A program made the position numbers and the translations under genes. From Myxococcales bacterium (lineage in GTDB: Bacteria; Myxococcota_A; Polyangia; Haliangiales; Haliangiaceae), in assembly GCA_016794525.1 (NCBI GenBank), contig JAEUJY010000069.1, forward strand, positions 1 to 64,000: DNA of 64,000 nt, given 5' to 3'. Numbering within the stretch: position 1 is the stretch's first letter; each line of letters starts with the position of its first letter. Shown here in pieces: positions 55,883 through 64,000 of the stretch. The notes beneath the pieces were generated by a model. It did not search any database and was not told the origin of the DNA. It saw only the letters and a program-made list of their open reading frames with translations.

Positions 55883-57436
55883 GTGACCTCCGTGGCGTTG
55901 ACCGCCGGTCGCACCCTGTCGTCACGGGTCCTTGCGGGCTTCGTGGTGCTGATCGTGGTCTTCACCGCCACGATGGTGTGGATCGTGTCGTACATGAACG
56001 ATCTCCGCTCGGAGATCGCGCTGATCCGCACCAGCTACCTGCCCCTGACGGTCACGTCGAAGAACCTGGCGGTCCAGCAGCGCGACCTGCTCGGCTACCT
56101 GAAGGAAGAGCTCCCCGGCGAGGCCACCCCGACGGTGGTCGCGCGCCGCCTGGGCCGGATGCGCACCAACCGCCAGGGCCTGCTCGACCAGCTGCACGGG
56201 ACGCTGGTGGGCATGCGCGCCATGCCGCGCGGCCACGGCCCGGCGGCCCAGCGCCAGCTCGACAAGCTGGCCGGGATCGAGCGCGCCGTGGTCGCCCTCG
56301 ACTCGCCGTATCAGCGGCTGCTGCTGTCGCCGCCGCTCGACCGCACGGTCAAGTCCGACCCGCCCCGGGCCGACCCGGTCAAGCTGACCGAGGCGATCCG
56401 CGCCCGCGACAGCCTGCTCGAGGCCGAGGCCCGGCTGATCGTGTCGCTGACCGAGCTGGCCGACAGCCTGCGCATGCGCACCGAGCGCATCGCCGGCAAC
56501 CTCGAGCACAACGCGCGGCGGCTGCGGCTGTTCACCGGCGTGATGGGCGTCATCGCCGTGGCGATCGGCCTGCTGATCACGACCTGGGTCATCCTGTCGC
56601 TGCGGCCGCTGGGCCGGCTCAACAGCGCCGCCCGCCGCATCGCCGCCGGCGACTACGCCAGCCGCATCGACGAGCGCGGCCCGGCCGAGGTGGCCGACCT
56701 GGCGCGCGAGTTCAACGCGATGGGGCGCGCCGTCGAGGAGCGCCAGCGCGAGGTGGTGCGGGCGGAGCGCCTGGCGGCGGTCGGCAAGATGGCCGCGATG
56801 ATCACCCACGAGGTGCGCAACCCGCTGTCGTCGATCGGCCTCAACGCCGAGCTGCTCGAGGAGGAGCTGGCCGCGCTCAACGCCGGCGACGAGGCCCGCC
56901 AGCTGTGCCACGCGATCGGCCGCGAGGTCGACCGCCTGACGGCGATCACCGAGGAGTACCTGACCTTCGCCCGGCTGCCGACGCCCCGGCTCGCCGCCGG
57001 CTCGGTGGTGGCGCTGGTCGACGACCTGGCCCGCTTCGTCAAGGACGACCTGGCCAGCCGCGGCGTGGCGCTGAGCGTCGACCACGCCGCCGAGGTGCCG
57101 CCGGCGCGGCTCGACGAGGGCCAGATCCGGCAGTCGCTGATGAACCTGGTGCGCAACGCCGCCGAGGCCGTCGGCAGCCGGGGCGGCGGCCACGTCTGGA
57201 TCCGCACCCGGGCCGACGACGATGGCGTCGTGATCGAGGTCGCCGACGACGGGCCCGGCATCGCGCCCGAGCTGCGCGACCGGCTGTTCGATCCGTTCGT
57301 GTCGACCAAGGACGGCGGCACCGGCCTGGGCCTGGCGCTCAGCCACCAGATCGTGCGCGACCACGGCGGCGCGCTGACCGTGGCGTCCCCGCCCGGCGCC
57401 GGCGCGACCTTCACGATCCGCCTGCCGCGCGCCTGA
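55883..57436 (+). CDS. Sensor histidine kinase with HAMP
   Basis: Predicted 517-aa membrane kinase. Two spans (about 15-38 and 215-237) enclose a helical sensor of about 175 residues; a HAMP domain follows (RPLGRLNSAARRIAAGDYASR). The H box is ITHEVRNPLSSIG with His309, then the N box (LMNLVRNAAEAV), G1 (VADDGPGI), F (FDPFVSTK) and G2 (GTGLGLALS), all intact. The start could also be the GTG at 55892. It precedes the PilZ-receiver gene by 96 bp, so they may form a pair. A homodimer with a periplasmic signal is inferred. Confidence 0.88.
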   Translation: MTSVALTAGRTLSSRVLAGFVVLIVVFTATMVWIVSYMNDLRSEIALIRTSYLPLTVTSKNLAVQQRDLLGYLKEELPGEATPTVVARRLGRMRTNRQGLLDQLHGTLVGMRAMPRGHGPAAQRQLDKLAGIERAVVALDSPYQRLLLSPPLDRTVKSDPPRADPVKLTEAIRARDSLLEAEARLIVSLTELADSLRMRTERIAGNLEHNARRLRLFTGVMGVIAVAIGLLITTWVILSLRPLGRLNSAARRIAAGDYASRIDERGPAEVADLAREFNAMGRAVEERQREVVRAERLAAVGKMAAMITHEVRNPLSSIGLNAELLEEELAALNAGDEARQLCHAIGREVDRLTAITEEYLTFARLPTPRLAAGSVVALVDDLARFVKDDLASRGVALSVDHAAEVPPARLDEGQIRQSLMNLVRNAAEAVGSRGGGHVWIRTRADDDGVVIEVADDGPGIAPELRDRLFDPFVSTKDGGTGLGLALSHQIVRDHGGALTVASPPGAGATFTIRLPRA

Positions 57437-57532
57437 CCCACCGTGACCCACCTGTGCCCCGCCTGGCGCCCCGGCCGGGTGCGAGTTGCATCGGCGGGCG
57501 CTCCCGGGCGACAATTTCGCGCGCGCCCACGC

Positions 57533-58279
57533 ATGTCGACCGAACCACCTCCTGACAGCGACTCCCCGGGCGACAAGCGCCGTCACCACCGCGCCGGCGT
57601 CACGCTCCTGGTCGAGTACGAAGGCGCGGACGAGTTCCTCGTCGACTACACCGACAACCTCTCGACCGGCGGCACGTTCGTCGCGACCGCGCGCGAGCTG
57701 CCGGTGGGCAGCGCGGTGCGGCTGGCGCTGTCGTTCCCGGGCCTGGTCGAGGCGATCACGATCGACGGCGTCGTCCGCTGGGGCCGGGCCGGCGACGAGC
57801 CCGGCGTCGGCATCGAGTTCCTCGCCACCGAGGGGCAGAAGCGCCTGGCCTCGCTGATCGAGCGGATCCGCGCCCGCGATCCCAAGGTCGTCGCGCGGGT
57901 GGTGCGGGTGCTGGTGGTCGAGGACAACCCCCACGTCGCCGCGCTGATCGGCGAGGGCCTGGCCGGCTCGAGCCGCCGCTCGGCCGACGTCTCGTTCGCG
58001 GTGCGCACCGCCACCAACGGCAAGGACGCGCTGGCGCTGCTCGAGCAGGAGCGGTTCGACGCGCTGCTGATCGACGTCTACCTGCCGGTCATCGACGGCG
58101 CCAACGTGATCGAGCAGGTCCGGCAGCGCCTCGGGCTGCGCGACCTGCCGGTGATCGCGGTGTCGGCCGGCGGCGAGGCCGCGCGCACCGCCGCGCTGAC
58201 GGCCGGCGCCAACATCTTCATCGACAAGCCGATGCGGCTGCGCCAGGTGATCGAGACGATGCGGACGTTGCTGCCCTGA
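57533..58279 (+). CDS. PilZ-receiver response regulator
   Basis: Predicted 248-aa protein. An N-terminal PilZ-type domain of the myxobacterial TIGR02266 style (about 15-115, HHRAGVTLLVEYEG, VDYTDNLSTGGTFV, GVGIEFL) is followed by a receiver domain (123-248) with the acidic pair VVED, phosphoacceptor Asp181 in LLIDVYLP and Lys in FIDKPMR. The early RxxxR of c-di-GMP-binding PilZ is not clear. It is probably phosphorylated by the histidine kinase upstream and acts by binding a partner. The ATG at 57533 begins just before the Pro-rich leader. Confidence 0.85.
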   Translation: MSTEPPPDSDSPGDKRRHHRAGVTLLVEYEGADEFLVDYTDNLSTGGTFVATARELPVGSAVRLALSFPGLVEAITIDGVVRWGRAGDEPGVGIEFLATEGQKRLASLIERIRARDPKVVARVVRVLVVEDNPHVAALIGEGLAGSSRRSADVSFAVRTATNGKDALALLEQERFDALLIDVYLPVIDGANVIEQVRQRLGLRDLPVIAVSAGGEAARTAALTAGANIFIDKPMRLRQVIETMRTLLP

Positions 58280-58313
58280 TCGACCGCCGGGAGCGCGTGG
58301 TAGGTTGCGCGCC

Positions 58314-59465
58314 ATGCTCTCACCCAAGCCCACGTACGACGTGGTGGTGCTGCCCGGCGACGGCATCGGCGTCGAGGTCGCCGGCGACGCCCGGGCGTTG
58401 CTCGACGCGCTGGCGCCCAAGCTCGGCGTCCAGCTCGCGATCACCGAGATCCCCTGCGGCGGCCGCTACTACGTCGAGCACGGCGAGCGCGACTGGCCGG
58501 CCGGCAGCGAGGAGCGCTGCCGCGCCGCCGACGTGATCCTGCTCGGCGCGGTCGGCTGGAACGGCCCCGACGGCCAGCCGGCGACGATGAAGGACGGCAA
58601 GATGGCCGGCTGGTCGCCGGTGATCGGCAACCGCATCAAGCTGAACCTCTACGCCAACGTCCGGCCGATCAAGCTCCTGCCCGGCGTGCGCCACGGCCTG
58701 TCGGGGCGGTTCCTCCAGGCCTGGGAGCCGGGCCAGGTCGACATGATCTTCGTCCGCGAGAACACCGAGGGCCTGTACAGCGGCATCGGCGGCCGGGCCG
58801 GCGACGCGGCGATCGACACCCGCGTGATCACCCGCGCCGCGTCGCGCCGGGTCATCAAGAAGGCGTTCGAGCTGTCGCGGGCCCGCGGCACCGGCGCGCC
58901 GCTCGACGGCAAGAAGCGCGTGACCTGCGTGGTCAAGCACAACGTCCTGCACGGCTGCAAGCTGTTCCTCGACGTCTACCGCGAGGTCGCGGCCGAGTTC
59001 CCCGACGTCGCGCAGGACGTCGCGATCGTCGACTCGTTCGCGATGTTCATGCTGCTGCGCCCCGAGAGCTACGACGTCGTCGTCTCGACCAACATGTTCG
59101 GCGACATCCTGACCGACCTCGGCTCGGTGCTGCAGGGCGGCATGGGCATGGCGGTCGGCTGCAACGTCGGCGACGACCACGCGATGTTCGAGCCGATCCA
59201 CGGCAGCGCGCCGCCGATGGCGGGCAAGGACGTCGCCAACCCGCTGGCGATGCTGGGCGCGACCGCCGAGGCGCTGCGCTGGCTGGGTCGCCGCCACGGC
59301 GACGAGCGGCTGGTGCGCGGGGCGCGCGCGGTCGACGAGGCGATCGCCGCGATCGTCGCGCGCGGCCAGCCGCTGACCGGCGATCTGGTCGGCCCCGATC
59401 GCGCCGCGCCGCGCTCGGTGGTGACCGCGGCCGTGATCGCCGAGGCCGTCGCCCGGGTGAGCTGA
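58314..59465 (+). CDS. Isocitrate/isopropylmalate dehydrogenase family
   Basis: Predicted 383-aa NAD(P)-dependent beta-decarboxylating dehydrogenase. Motifs are LPGDGIGVEVA, RENTEGLYSGIGG, VKHNVLHGCK (catalytic Lys), DSFAMFMLLRPE and the signature STNMFGDILTDLGSVLQGGMG, with EPIHGSAP at the cofactor site. The sequence does not clearly fix leucine synthesis (leuB), isocitrate or tartrate as substrate. No leucine genes are adjacent. The ATG at 58314 gives the family N-terminus. Confidence 0.88.
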   Translation: MLSPKPTYDVVVLPGDGIGVEVAGDARALLDALAPKLGVQLAITEIPCGGRYYVEHGERDWPAGSEERCRAADVILLGAVGWNGPDGQPATMKDGKMAGWSPVIGNRIKLNLYANVRPIKLLPGVRHGLSGRFLQAWEPGQVDMIFVRENTEGLYSGIGGRAGDAAIDTRVITRAASRRVIKKAFELSRARGTGAPLDGKKRVTCVVKHNVLHGCKLFLDVYREVAAEFPDVAQDVAIVDSFAMFMLLRPESYDVVVSTNMFGDILTDLGSVLQGGMGMAVGCNVGDDHAMFEPIHGSAPPMAGKDVANPLAMLGATAEALRWLGRRHGDERLVRGARAVDEAIAAIVARGQPLTGDLVGPDRAAPRSVVTAAVIAEAVARVS

Positions 59466-59478
59466 GGCCGGCGTCGCG

Positions 59479-60163
59479 ATGAGCTACCGCGACGATCGCG
59501 ACGCCGATCAGGCGCGGATCGCGGCGCTCGAGGCCGACCTGGCGCGGGCCGAGGCCAAGATCGCCGAGCTCGAGGGTCGCCGCGCGGTGGCGCTGGTGCC
59601 GGCCGGCGGCGGCGCGCTGGCCCGCGCGACGCCGGGCCCGTCGGCCGCGGCGCGGTGGATGGGCGCGCCGCTGCGCCTCGAGCTGCGCCGCGAGTTCGCG
59701 CACGCGTTCCCGACCGATCAGTTCGAGCGGTTGATCGAGCGGATCCGCGCGGTGACCGGCGAGCCGGGCCGCAGCGAGCTGCTGCGGTCGTCGCTGACCT
59801 GGTCGGCCACCTCCAGCGATCGCGGCACCGGCCCGTTCATCACCGTGATGGTGATGGTCAGGCCGCCGGCGCCGGGCGCCGATCCCGGTACCGGCCGGAC
59901 GACGCTGACCGTGAGCGATCGCCTCGGCCAGCTCGCCGGCGCGGTGTTCGGCGGCGTCGGGGGCGGGATCGGCGGCGGCGCGCTGGTCGGGCCGATCGCC
60001 GCGGCGGCCGGTGCTCGCGCCGGTGTTCGTGCTGGGCTGGCTCGGCGGCGTCTACGGCCTGACCCGCGGGCTCTACCGCCGCGCCGCCCGCCGCCGCGCC
60101 GAGGCGGTGCAGCGGCTGTTCGACGCGCTGGTCGAGGAGCTCACGCCGGCGCCGCCGCCCTGA
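59479..60163 (+). pseudogene. Membrane protein gene with a +1 frameshift
   Basis: Starts at the ATG 59479 with a coiled coil (ARIAALEADLARAEAKIAELEGR), then an alpha/beta part. At about 59995-60008 the frame changes: reading frame one gives an Arg/Ala-rich run, while the +1 frame gives PVLAPVFVLGWLGGVYGLTRGLYRR, a convincing membrane segment, and ends EELTPAPPP at TGA 60161-60163. One extra base near 59998-60008 (GCCGCGGCGGCC) would explain it. This may be a real mutation or a sequencing indel. The frameshifted product would lack the membrane segment. Confidence 0.75.
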
Positions 60164-60212
60164 GCGCGCGTCGTCGTTGACAGCGCCGCCGCGGGGATGG
60201 CGTAGTGTCGAC

Positions 60213-60767
60213 ATGCGCACCCCCGCCGTCGTCGTCGCCGTCGCGCTCGTCGCGCTCCCGCTGGCCGCCCGCCCCGCCGCGGCGGGCGTCACCCTGGTCC
60301 GCGGCAGCGGCGCGATCGCCAGCGTCTCGCACACCTCCGCCGACGGCTGCGTCCACACCGTCGCCGAGATCGCCGCGCTCCAGGGCTCGGGCGGCGAGCT
60401 GGCCAGCGGCGTCTACGTCACCGGCTCGCAGGAGGACGTCTGCGCCGGCACCGGCAACGGCTTCGCCGGCTTCAGCCCGGGCGGCGTCACCGCGCTCGGC
60501 CTCTTGTTCGGCCGGGTCCACGCCACCGTCGTCGCGCCGTCCTACTCGGGCGGCGCCGACGTCACGTTCGCGATCGATCTCACCTGGCTGGGCACCGGGC
60601 CGGTCAGCCGCAGCCACGACGTGTGGGACGACGGCAGCGCGATCAACGTGCAGTGGAACGCCAGCCGCGCGGCGATCACCGCCGGCGCGGTGGTGGCCGA
60701 CGGCGTCGCGCTCGACGTCGACAGCGCGCTCCTGGCGCGCGAGCTCAGCGCGACGATCACGCGCTGA
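60213..60767 (+). CDS. Secreted hypothetical protein
   Basis: Predicted 184-aa protein with a signal peptide (VVVAVALVALPLAARPAAA). The mature part has SVSHTSADGCVHTVAEIAAL and a paired Cys (C50 and C in EDVCAGTG), then beta-rich stretches (DVTFAIDLTWLGTGPVSR). No family was recognised. The ATG at 60213 places the signal at the start. Its end overlaps the convergent gene by 11 bp. Confidence 0.68.
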   Translation: MRTPAVVVAVALVALPLAARPAAAGVTLVRGSGAIASVSHTSADGCVHTVAEIAALQGSGGELASGVYVTGSQEDVCAGTGNGFAGFSPGGVTALGLLFGRVHATVVAPSYSGGADVTFAIDLTWLGTGPVSRSHDVWDDGSAINVQWNASRAAITAGAVVADGVALDVDSALLARELSATITR

Positions 60768-61542
60768 CCGGCCGCGGCGGCACGCTCACGGCGACGCCCT
60801 GGCCCTCGGCCTCGCGCTCGACCACCTCGCCGATCCGACGCGCCAGCTCGTCGCGATCCTCGCGCGCGATCCACGGCAGCGCGACCCGCGCCCGATCGTC
60901 GCCGGCGGCGGTCGAGAACCGCAGGTAGTCGCCGAACACCGACACGCAGAACCGCGACCGGCAGGTGATCGTCAGGTCGCCCTTCTTGCCGGCGATCACC
61001 ACCTGGCCGTCGGCGCTGGCCTCGAGCACGCGCTCGGCGCGGTGGCGGAACAGCGACCGGCGGTAGACCGTGAGGCGGTGGCCGTCGTCGATCACCAGCA
61101 CCTTGTCGAGGCCGTGGGCGCCCGGCGGACCGATCTCCAGGGCCGAGCGAGCGCCGCGGCCGAGGTCGGCCACCGCCTGCCCGAGGCGCCGGGCCAGCCG
61201 GTCGAGCTGGCGCAGCGCGGCCAGCCCGTCGTCGGTGATCAGATCCCGCGGCTCGACGCCGAACACCCGCTCGACCTGCCCCGGCGCCGCCTCGTGCCAC
61301 AGCCCGACCGCCTCGCGCGGCAGGCCGCGAGCCACCACCACCCGGCCGCGGATCGGCGACACCACCCGGCGCACGCCGCGGCGCACCGCCCGCGACAGGA
61401 TCAGCGTGCCGTCGGCGATCGCCAGCTGCAGGTCGGCCAGGCGCAACGCGACGTGGCGGGGCGCCACCTCGAGCGACAGCACGCCACGCGAGGTGGGAGA
61501 CGTCAGCAGCTCACCGCTGACGGTGCTGCGAAACGGCGCCAT
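60757..61542 (-). CDS. Hypothetical protein with regulatory-like halves
   Basis: Predicted 261-aa soluble protein. The first half has alternating strands (GVLSLEVAPRHVALRLADLQLAI) and the second FRHRAERVLEASADGQVVIAGKKGDLTITCRSRF. Hydrophobic segments are absent, so it is cytoplasmic. No named family was recognised. The ATG at 61542 starts at MAPFRSTV. A structured stretch upstream (about 61543-61719) may contain its promoter. Confidence 0.6.
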   Translation of the reverse strand: MAPFRSTVSGELLTSPTSRGVLSLEVAPRHVALRLADLQLAIADGTLILSRAVRRGVRRVVSPIRGRVVVARGLPREAVGLWHEAAPGQVERVFGVEPRDLITDDGLAALRQLDRLARRLGQAVADLGRGARSALEIGPPGAHGLDKVLVIDDGHRLTVYRRSLFRHRAERVLEASADGQVVIAGKKGDLTITCRSRFCVSVFGDYLRFSTAAGDDRARVALPWIAREDRDELARRIGEVVEREAEGQGVAVSVPPRPVSA

Positions 61543-61675
61543 GAGACCAGGATAGCGCAAACCGGCAGGAGCGAGACACCCCCGATCGGCGCCGGTTGCG
61601 GCGCGTCAGAGCCGGTGACGCGTTCGTTCGAGCACCGCCCCACGGACCAGGCGGTTCGCGTCCTGGGCGGGGCCT

Positions 61676-61695
61676 CGTCGGGGCATGACCCGACG
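61676..61695 (-). terminator. Hairpin after the SirB1-like gene
   Basis: CGTCGGG (61676-61682) and CCCGACG (61689-61695) form a 7-bp stem with a 6-nt loop, extendable by 3 bp with one mismatch. It lies 25 bp after the stop of the gene at 61720, on the transcribed side, so it is a candidate terminator. No T run follows. Confidence 0.4.
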
Positions 61696-61719
61696 GGGCG
61701 AGTGGCGACACGCCCTCCC

Positions 61720-62379
61720 TCAATTCAGGGTCGGCGCCTGGCCGGCGCGCTCGACCGCCGCCGCCAGCGCGACCACCTCGGCCAGCTTGTCGGCCCGCCC
61801 GCGCCGGCGGTAGCTGCTGGCCAGGTTGCGCAGCATCCGCGCCGCGATCGCCGCCGGCGTCGCCGGGGCCAGCATCGCCGGCGTCACCGTGGCGCCGGCG
61901 CGGGCGGCGATCGCGTCGAGATCGCCGGCGGTCAGGATGCGCGCGTCCTCGAAGGGATCGATCACCACCAGCCCGCCCGGCGGCAGCCGGTAGCCGACGA
62001 CGAAGTGCCCGGGCAGCGCCAGGCCGAACAGCGGCAGCCCGGCCCGCCGCGCCACCTCGAGGTACACCACCGCCAGCAGGATCGGCAGGCCGCGGCGGCG
62101 CGCCACCACCCGCGGCAGGAAGCTGTTGTGCGGGTGATCGTAGTCGTCGCGATCGCCGGCGAAGCCCAGCCGCCGCGCCAGCAGGCCCTCGAGCGCGTCC
62201 ATGCCGGCGTAGCTCGAGCCGCCGGCGCGGCGCGCGACCTCGGCGCCCCAGTCGTCCAGCGTCGCCAGCGGATCGCCGGCGTCGGCCGGCTCGTCGTCGA
62301 GCGTCGCGATCGCCAGCGCCACGTGATCGAGCCGCGGCGCCGTCGCCGCCAGCGCCGCCTCGAGCGCCGCCGCGCTCAC
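61720..62379 (-). CDS. SirB1-type transglutaminase-like protein
   Basis: Predicted 219-aa protein of the SirB1 N-terminal transglutaminase-like family. Motifs are DDYDHPHNSFLPRVVARRRGLPILLAVVYLEVARRAGLPLFGLALPGHFVVGYR and VVIDPFEDARIL, the usual core. A TPR-like helical end (RMLRNLASSYRRRGRADKL) follows. The Cys typical of transglutaminases is not seen, so it is probably non-catalytic. The start is a GTG. It lies 46 bp after the O-antigen polymerase gene. Confidence 0.85.
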   Translation of the reverse strand: MSAAALEAALAATAPRLDHVALAIATLDDEPADAGDPLATLDDWGAEVARRAGGSSYAGMDALEGLLARRLGFAGDRDDYDHPHNSFLPRVVARRRGLPILLAVVYLEVARRAGLPLFGLALPGHFVVGYRLPPGGLVVIDPFEDARILTAGDLDAIAARAGATVTPAMLAPATPAAIAARMLRNLASSYRRRGRADKLAEVVALAAAVERAGQAPTLN

Positions 62380-62425
62380 GCCGGCCTCCCCGCGGTCGCG
62401 CCGTGACCACGGCCCGGCACGCGCC

Positions 62426-63799
62426 TCACTCGCCCTTCGAGCGCAGGTAGAGGGGCAGCACGACCAGCGCGTAGAGCGCGCACCCGATCGCGATGAACGC
62501 GAAGTCGCGCACGGTCAGCTTCACCTCGAAGTCGGGCTTGTGGGTGCGCACCACCGACACCCAGGCGCCGCCCAGCCCGAGGAAGATCCACAAGACCGAG
62601 TGCCAGCAGAACGACAGCGTGTTGATCGAGAACATCATCCCGACGAACGACGCCAGGATCCCCAGCGCCCAGGCCTGGGCCGGCTTGGCGCCCGGCACGC
62701 GATCGAGCTCGCGCACCCCGATGACCAGCGTCTTGACCGTCAGCACCAGCATGCTGATGAACAGCGCCATGCCGACCAGCCCGAGCTCGGCCAGGGACAG
62801 CACGTACGAGTTGTGCGCGGTCATGTAGTGGTGCTCGATGAACTGCCGCTGCCCGACGCCGAACACCGGGCTCTGCTTCCACATCTGCAGCCCCGACGCC
62901 CACGCCTCGTAGCGCAGCTGCGTCGACTGGTCGGCCTTGTCGCCCGAGCGCCCCGCCACCGCCAGCACCGGCGCCGCCATCGCCGCGCCGGCGATCAAGC
63001 CGGCGATGCCGAACCGCCGCGCGAAGTACACCGCGCCGACCAGCGCGAAGACGACGATGCCGCCGCGCGACTGCGTGGCCAGCACGCACCAGAACACCAG
63101 CCCGCTGCCGAGCGCCGCCACCAGCATCGTGCCGCGCCGTCGCCGCTGGTTGGCGAAGGCGATCAGCATCGAGAAGCCGCCGATGCAGATCGTCAGGCCC
63201 AGCTCGTTGGGATCCTGCAGCTCGCCGCGGTAGCGCACGCGGTCCTCGATCGAGAACGTGTCGAGCAGGCCGCCCTTCTCGCAGCGGTACTCGCTGCCCG
63301 GCTCGGCGTCGTCGCCGAAGCAGTCCTCGGCCATCTCGCACGGCCGGCCGTCGGGCGTGCCCTCGCCGCCGTGCTCCTCGTCGAGCACGATGCAGGTGCG
63401 CTCCTGCAGCCCCTGGTGGACGCCGAGCGCGGCCAGGCCGAGGCAGGTGAGCAGGAGCGTGCCGGCGACGATGCGCAGCGTGCGCAGCCGCTGGACGCCG
63501 TGGGCGATCGTCGCGAACAGCACGAACAGGATCGCCAGCTCGATCGAGCTCTGGACCAGGTGCTGCCCCGCCATCATGACGTTGCACACCGTCGTCCACG
63601 CCATGAACACCAGCACCAGCTTGAGGATCGGCGTGCCGCGCAGCTCGAGCAGGCGCAGCCGCACGTCGAGCATGAACCCGCCGGCCGCCGCCGCGACGAA
63701 GATGTAGAGCAACGGCAGCTTCTGCAGCACCAGGAAGTACTCCTGGGGCCGGGCGAGGATGAAGAACAGCAGCCCGCAGATGCCGAAGATCGCGAACAC
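62426..63799 (-). CDS. O-antigen ligase/polymerase family protein
   Basis: Predicted 457-aa membrane protein with about ten hydrophobic segments. The family core is GELQDPNELGLTICIGGFSMLIAF and SRGGIVVFALVGAV, with a large outer loop GVGQRQFIEHHYMTAHNSYVLSLAELGLVGMALF that includes the conserved Asn/His. An earlier loop (about 137-178) has four cysteines (RTCIVLDEE, RPCEMAEDCFGDD, YRCEKGG), which is unusual in the family. The start is a GTG. It may polymerise or ligate the polysaccharide made by the 26.8-31 kb cluster. Confidence 0.88.
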   Translation of the reverse strand: MFAIFGICGLLFFILARPQEYFLVLQKLPLLYIFVAAAAGGFMLDVRLRLLELRGTPILKLVLVFMAWTTVCNVMMAGQHLVQSSIELAILFVLFATIAHGVQRLRTLRIVAGTLLLTCLGLAALGVHQGLQERTCIVLDEEHGGEGTPDGRPCEMAEDCFGDDAEPGSEYRCEKGGLLDTFSIEDRVRYRGELQDPNELGLTICIGGFSMLIAFANQRRRRGTMLVAALGSGLVFWCVLATQSRGGIVVFALVGAVYFARRFGIAGLIAGAAMAAPVLAVAGRSGDKADQSTQLRYEAWASGLQMWKQSPVFGVGQRQFIEHHYMTAHNSYVLSLAELGLVGMALFISMLVLTVKTLVIGVRELDRVPGAKPAQAWALGILASFVGMMFSINTLSFCWHSVLWIFLGLGGAWVSVVRTHKPDFEVKLTVRDFAFIAIGCALYALVVLPLYLRSKGE

Positions 63800-63815
63800 C
63801 GGCGACGATCCTACG

Positions 63816-64000
63816 CTACCCCGGTCGCGGGTTCGAGCTGCGGGCGAGCGCGACGACCAGGATCACGTAGTGCGCCACCAGCTGGGCCACCAGCAAGAGC
63901 TCGCCGATCAGCAGGCCGCCCTCGACGCGCCGGTCGATCGCGCGGTGGAGGACGAAGACGTCGCCCCACCACACGTGGTGCAGCCCCGACGTCAGCCCGG
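63816..64000 (-). CDS. Partial membrane protein, cut by window edge
   Basis: The last about 61 codons of a gene read from the right edge: HHVWWGDVFVLHRAIDRRVEGG, then LLIGELLLVAQLVAHYVILVVALA and ARSSNPRPG before the TAG at 63816-63818. The hydrophobic segment makes it a membrane protein. It precedes the O-antigen polymerase gene by 16 bp, so it is in the same polysaccharide operon. Confidence 0.7.
   Translation of the reverse strand, partial: GLTSGLHHVWWGDVFVLHRAIDRRVEGGLLIGELLLVAQLVAHYVILVVALARSSNPRPG

Overview
The window is very GC-rich (third codon positions almost all G or C), about 90% coding, and starts many genes with GTG. It carries three Hanks-type Ser/Thr kinases, two of them with a TonB/AgmX-like C-terminal domain, a sigma-54 activator with its histidine kinase, a PilZ-receiver protein, PEGA-domain and VIT/VWA proteins, and many short lipoproteins that look unique to the lineage. 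This points to a myxobacterium (Myxococcota), most like the Haliangium/Kofleriaceae side. That placement rests on gene content and protein style, not on a marker gene. No rRNA, tRNA or CRISPR array was seen.

Layout. 1-1.54 kb: an IS1182-type insertion sequence cut by, or ending at, the window edge. 1.7-10.1 kb: kbl, a 5'-damaged Y1 transposase, bolA, a receptor-like kinase, a cupredoxin lipoprotein, and a TetR regulator divergent from a diiron ferritin-like gene with an operator between them. 10.1-14 kb: an overlapping sensor kinase/sigma-54 regulator pair, then an ECF sigma factor. 14-26.8 kb: a methyltransferase, a YfcF-type GST, a metallophosphoesterase, a basic-tailed protein, two paralogous lipoproteins, RNase HI, a MerR-VIT/VWA operon and an amidase lipoprotein. 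26.8-31.1 kb: a small surface-polysaccharide cluster (GT4 glycosyltransferase, a CpsD-like protein without a P-loop, and a WbpO/TviB dehydrogenase with a WbpP/TviC epimerase). 31.1-36.1 kb: a minus-strand run of kinase, M20 amidohydrolase, DUF2752 and three DUF4190-like genes. 36.2 kb: a 133-bp foldback element. 36.3-42.2 kb: a sorbosone-dehydrogenase-like lipoprotein, a HiPIP-like small protein and an acidic protein coupled to a double-AAA ATPase, then a 455-bp repeat array and a membrane protein. 42.2-46.1 kb: an SDR, then a RayT-like Y1 transposase flanked by inverted sets of a 13-bp repeat, then a CBM9 lipoprotein whose C-terminal repeats are built from the same 13-mer. 46.1-64 kb: a CAP lipoprotein, a kinase-pseudokinase, a PfkB kinase, AGPS-like oxidase, a histidine kinase with a PilZ-receiver partner, an isocitrate/isopropylmalate-type dehydrogenase, a frameshifted membrane gene, a SirB1-type protein and an O-antigen polymerase.

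The most unusual feature is the 40.9-46.1 kb region. A 13-bp repeat (GCWCCGGGGTTGC) occurs in one orientation left of the transposase, including a 15-unit array, and in the opposite orientation to its right, including inside a coding sequence. Two copies of a second composite element (long hairpin plus GGGCAC hexamers) lie at 13.9 and 54.3-54.5 kb.
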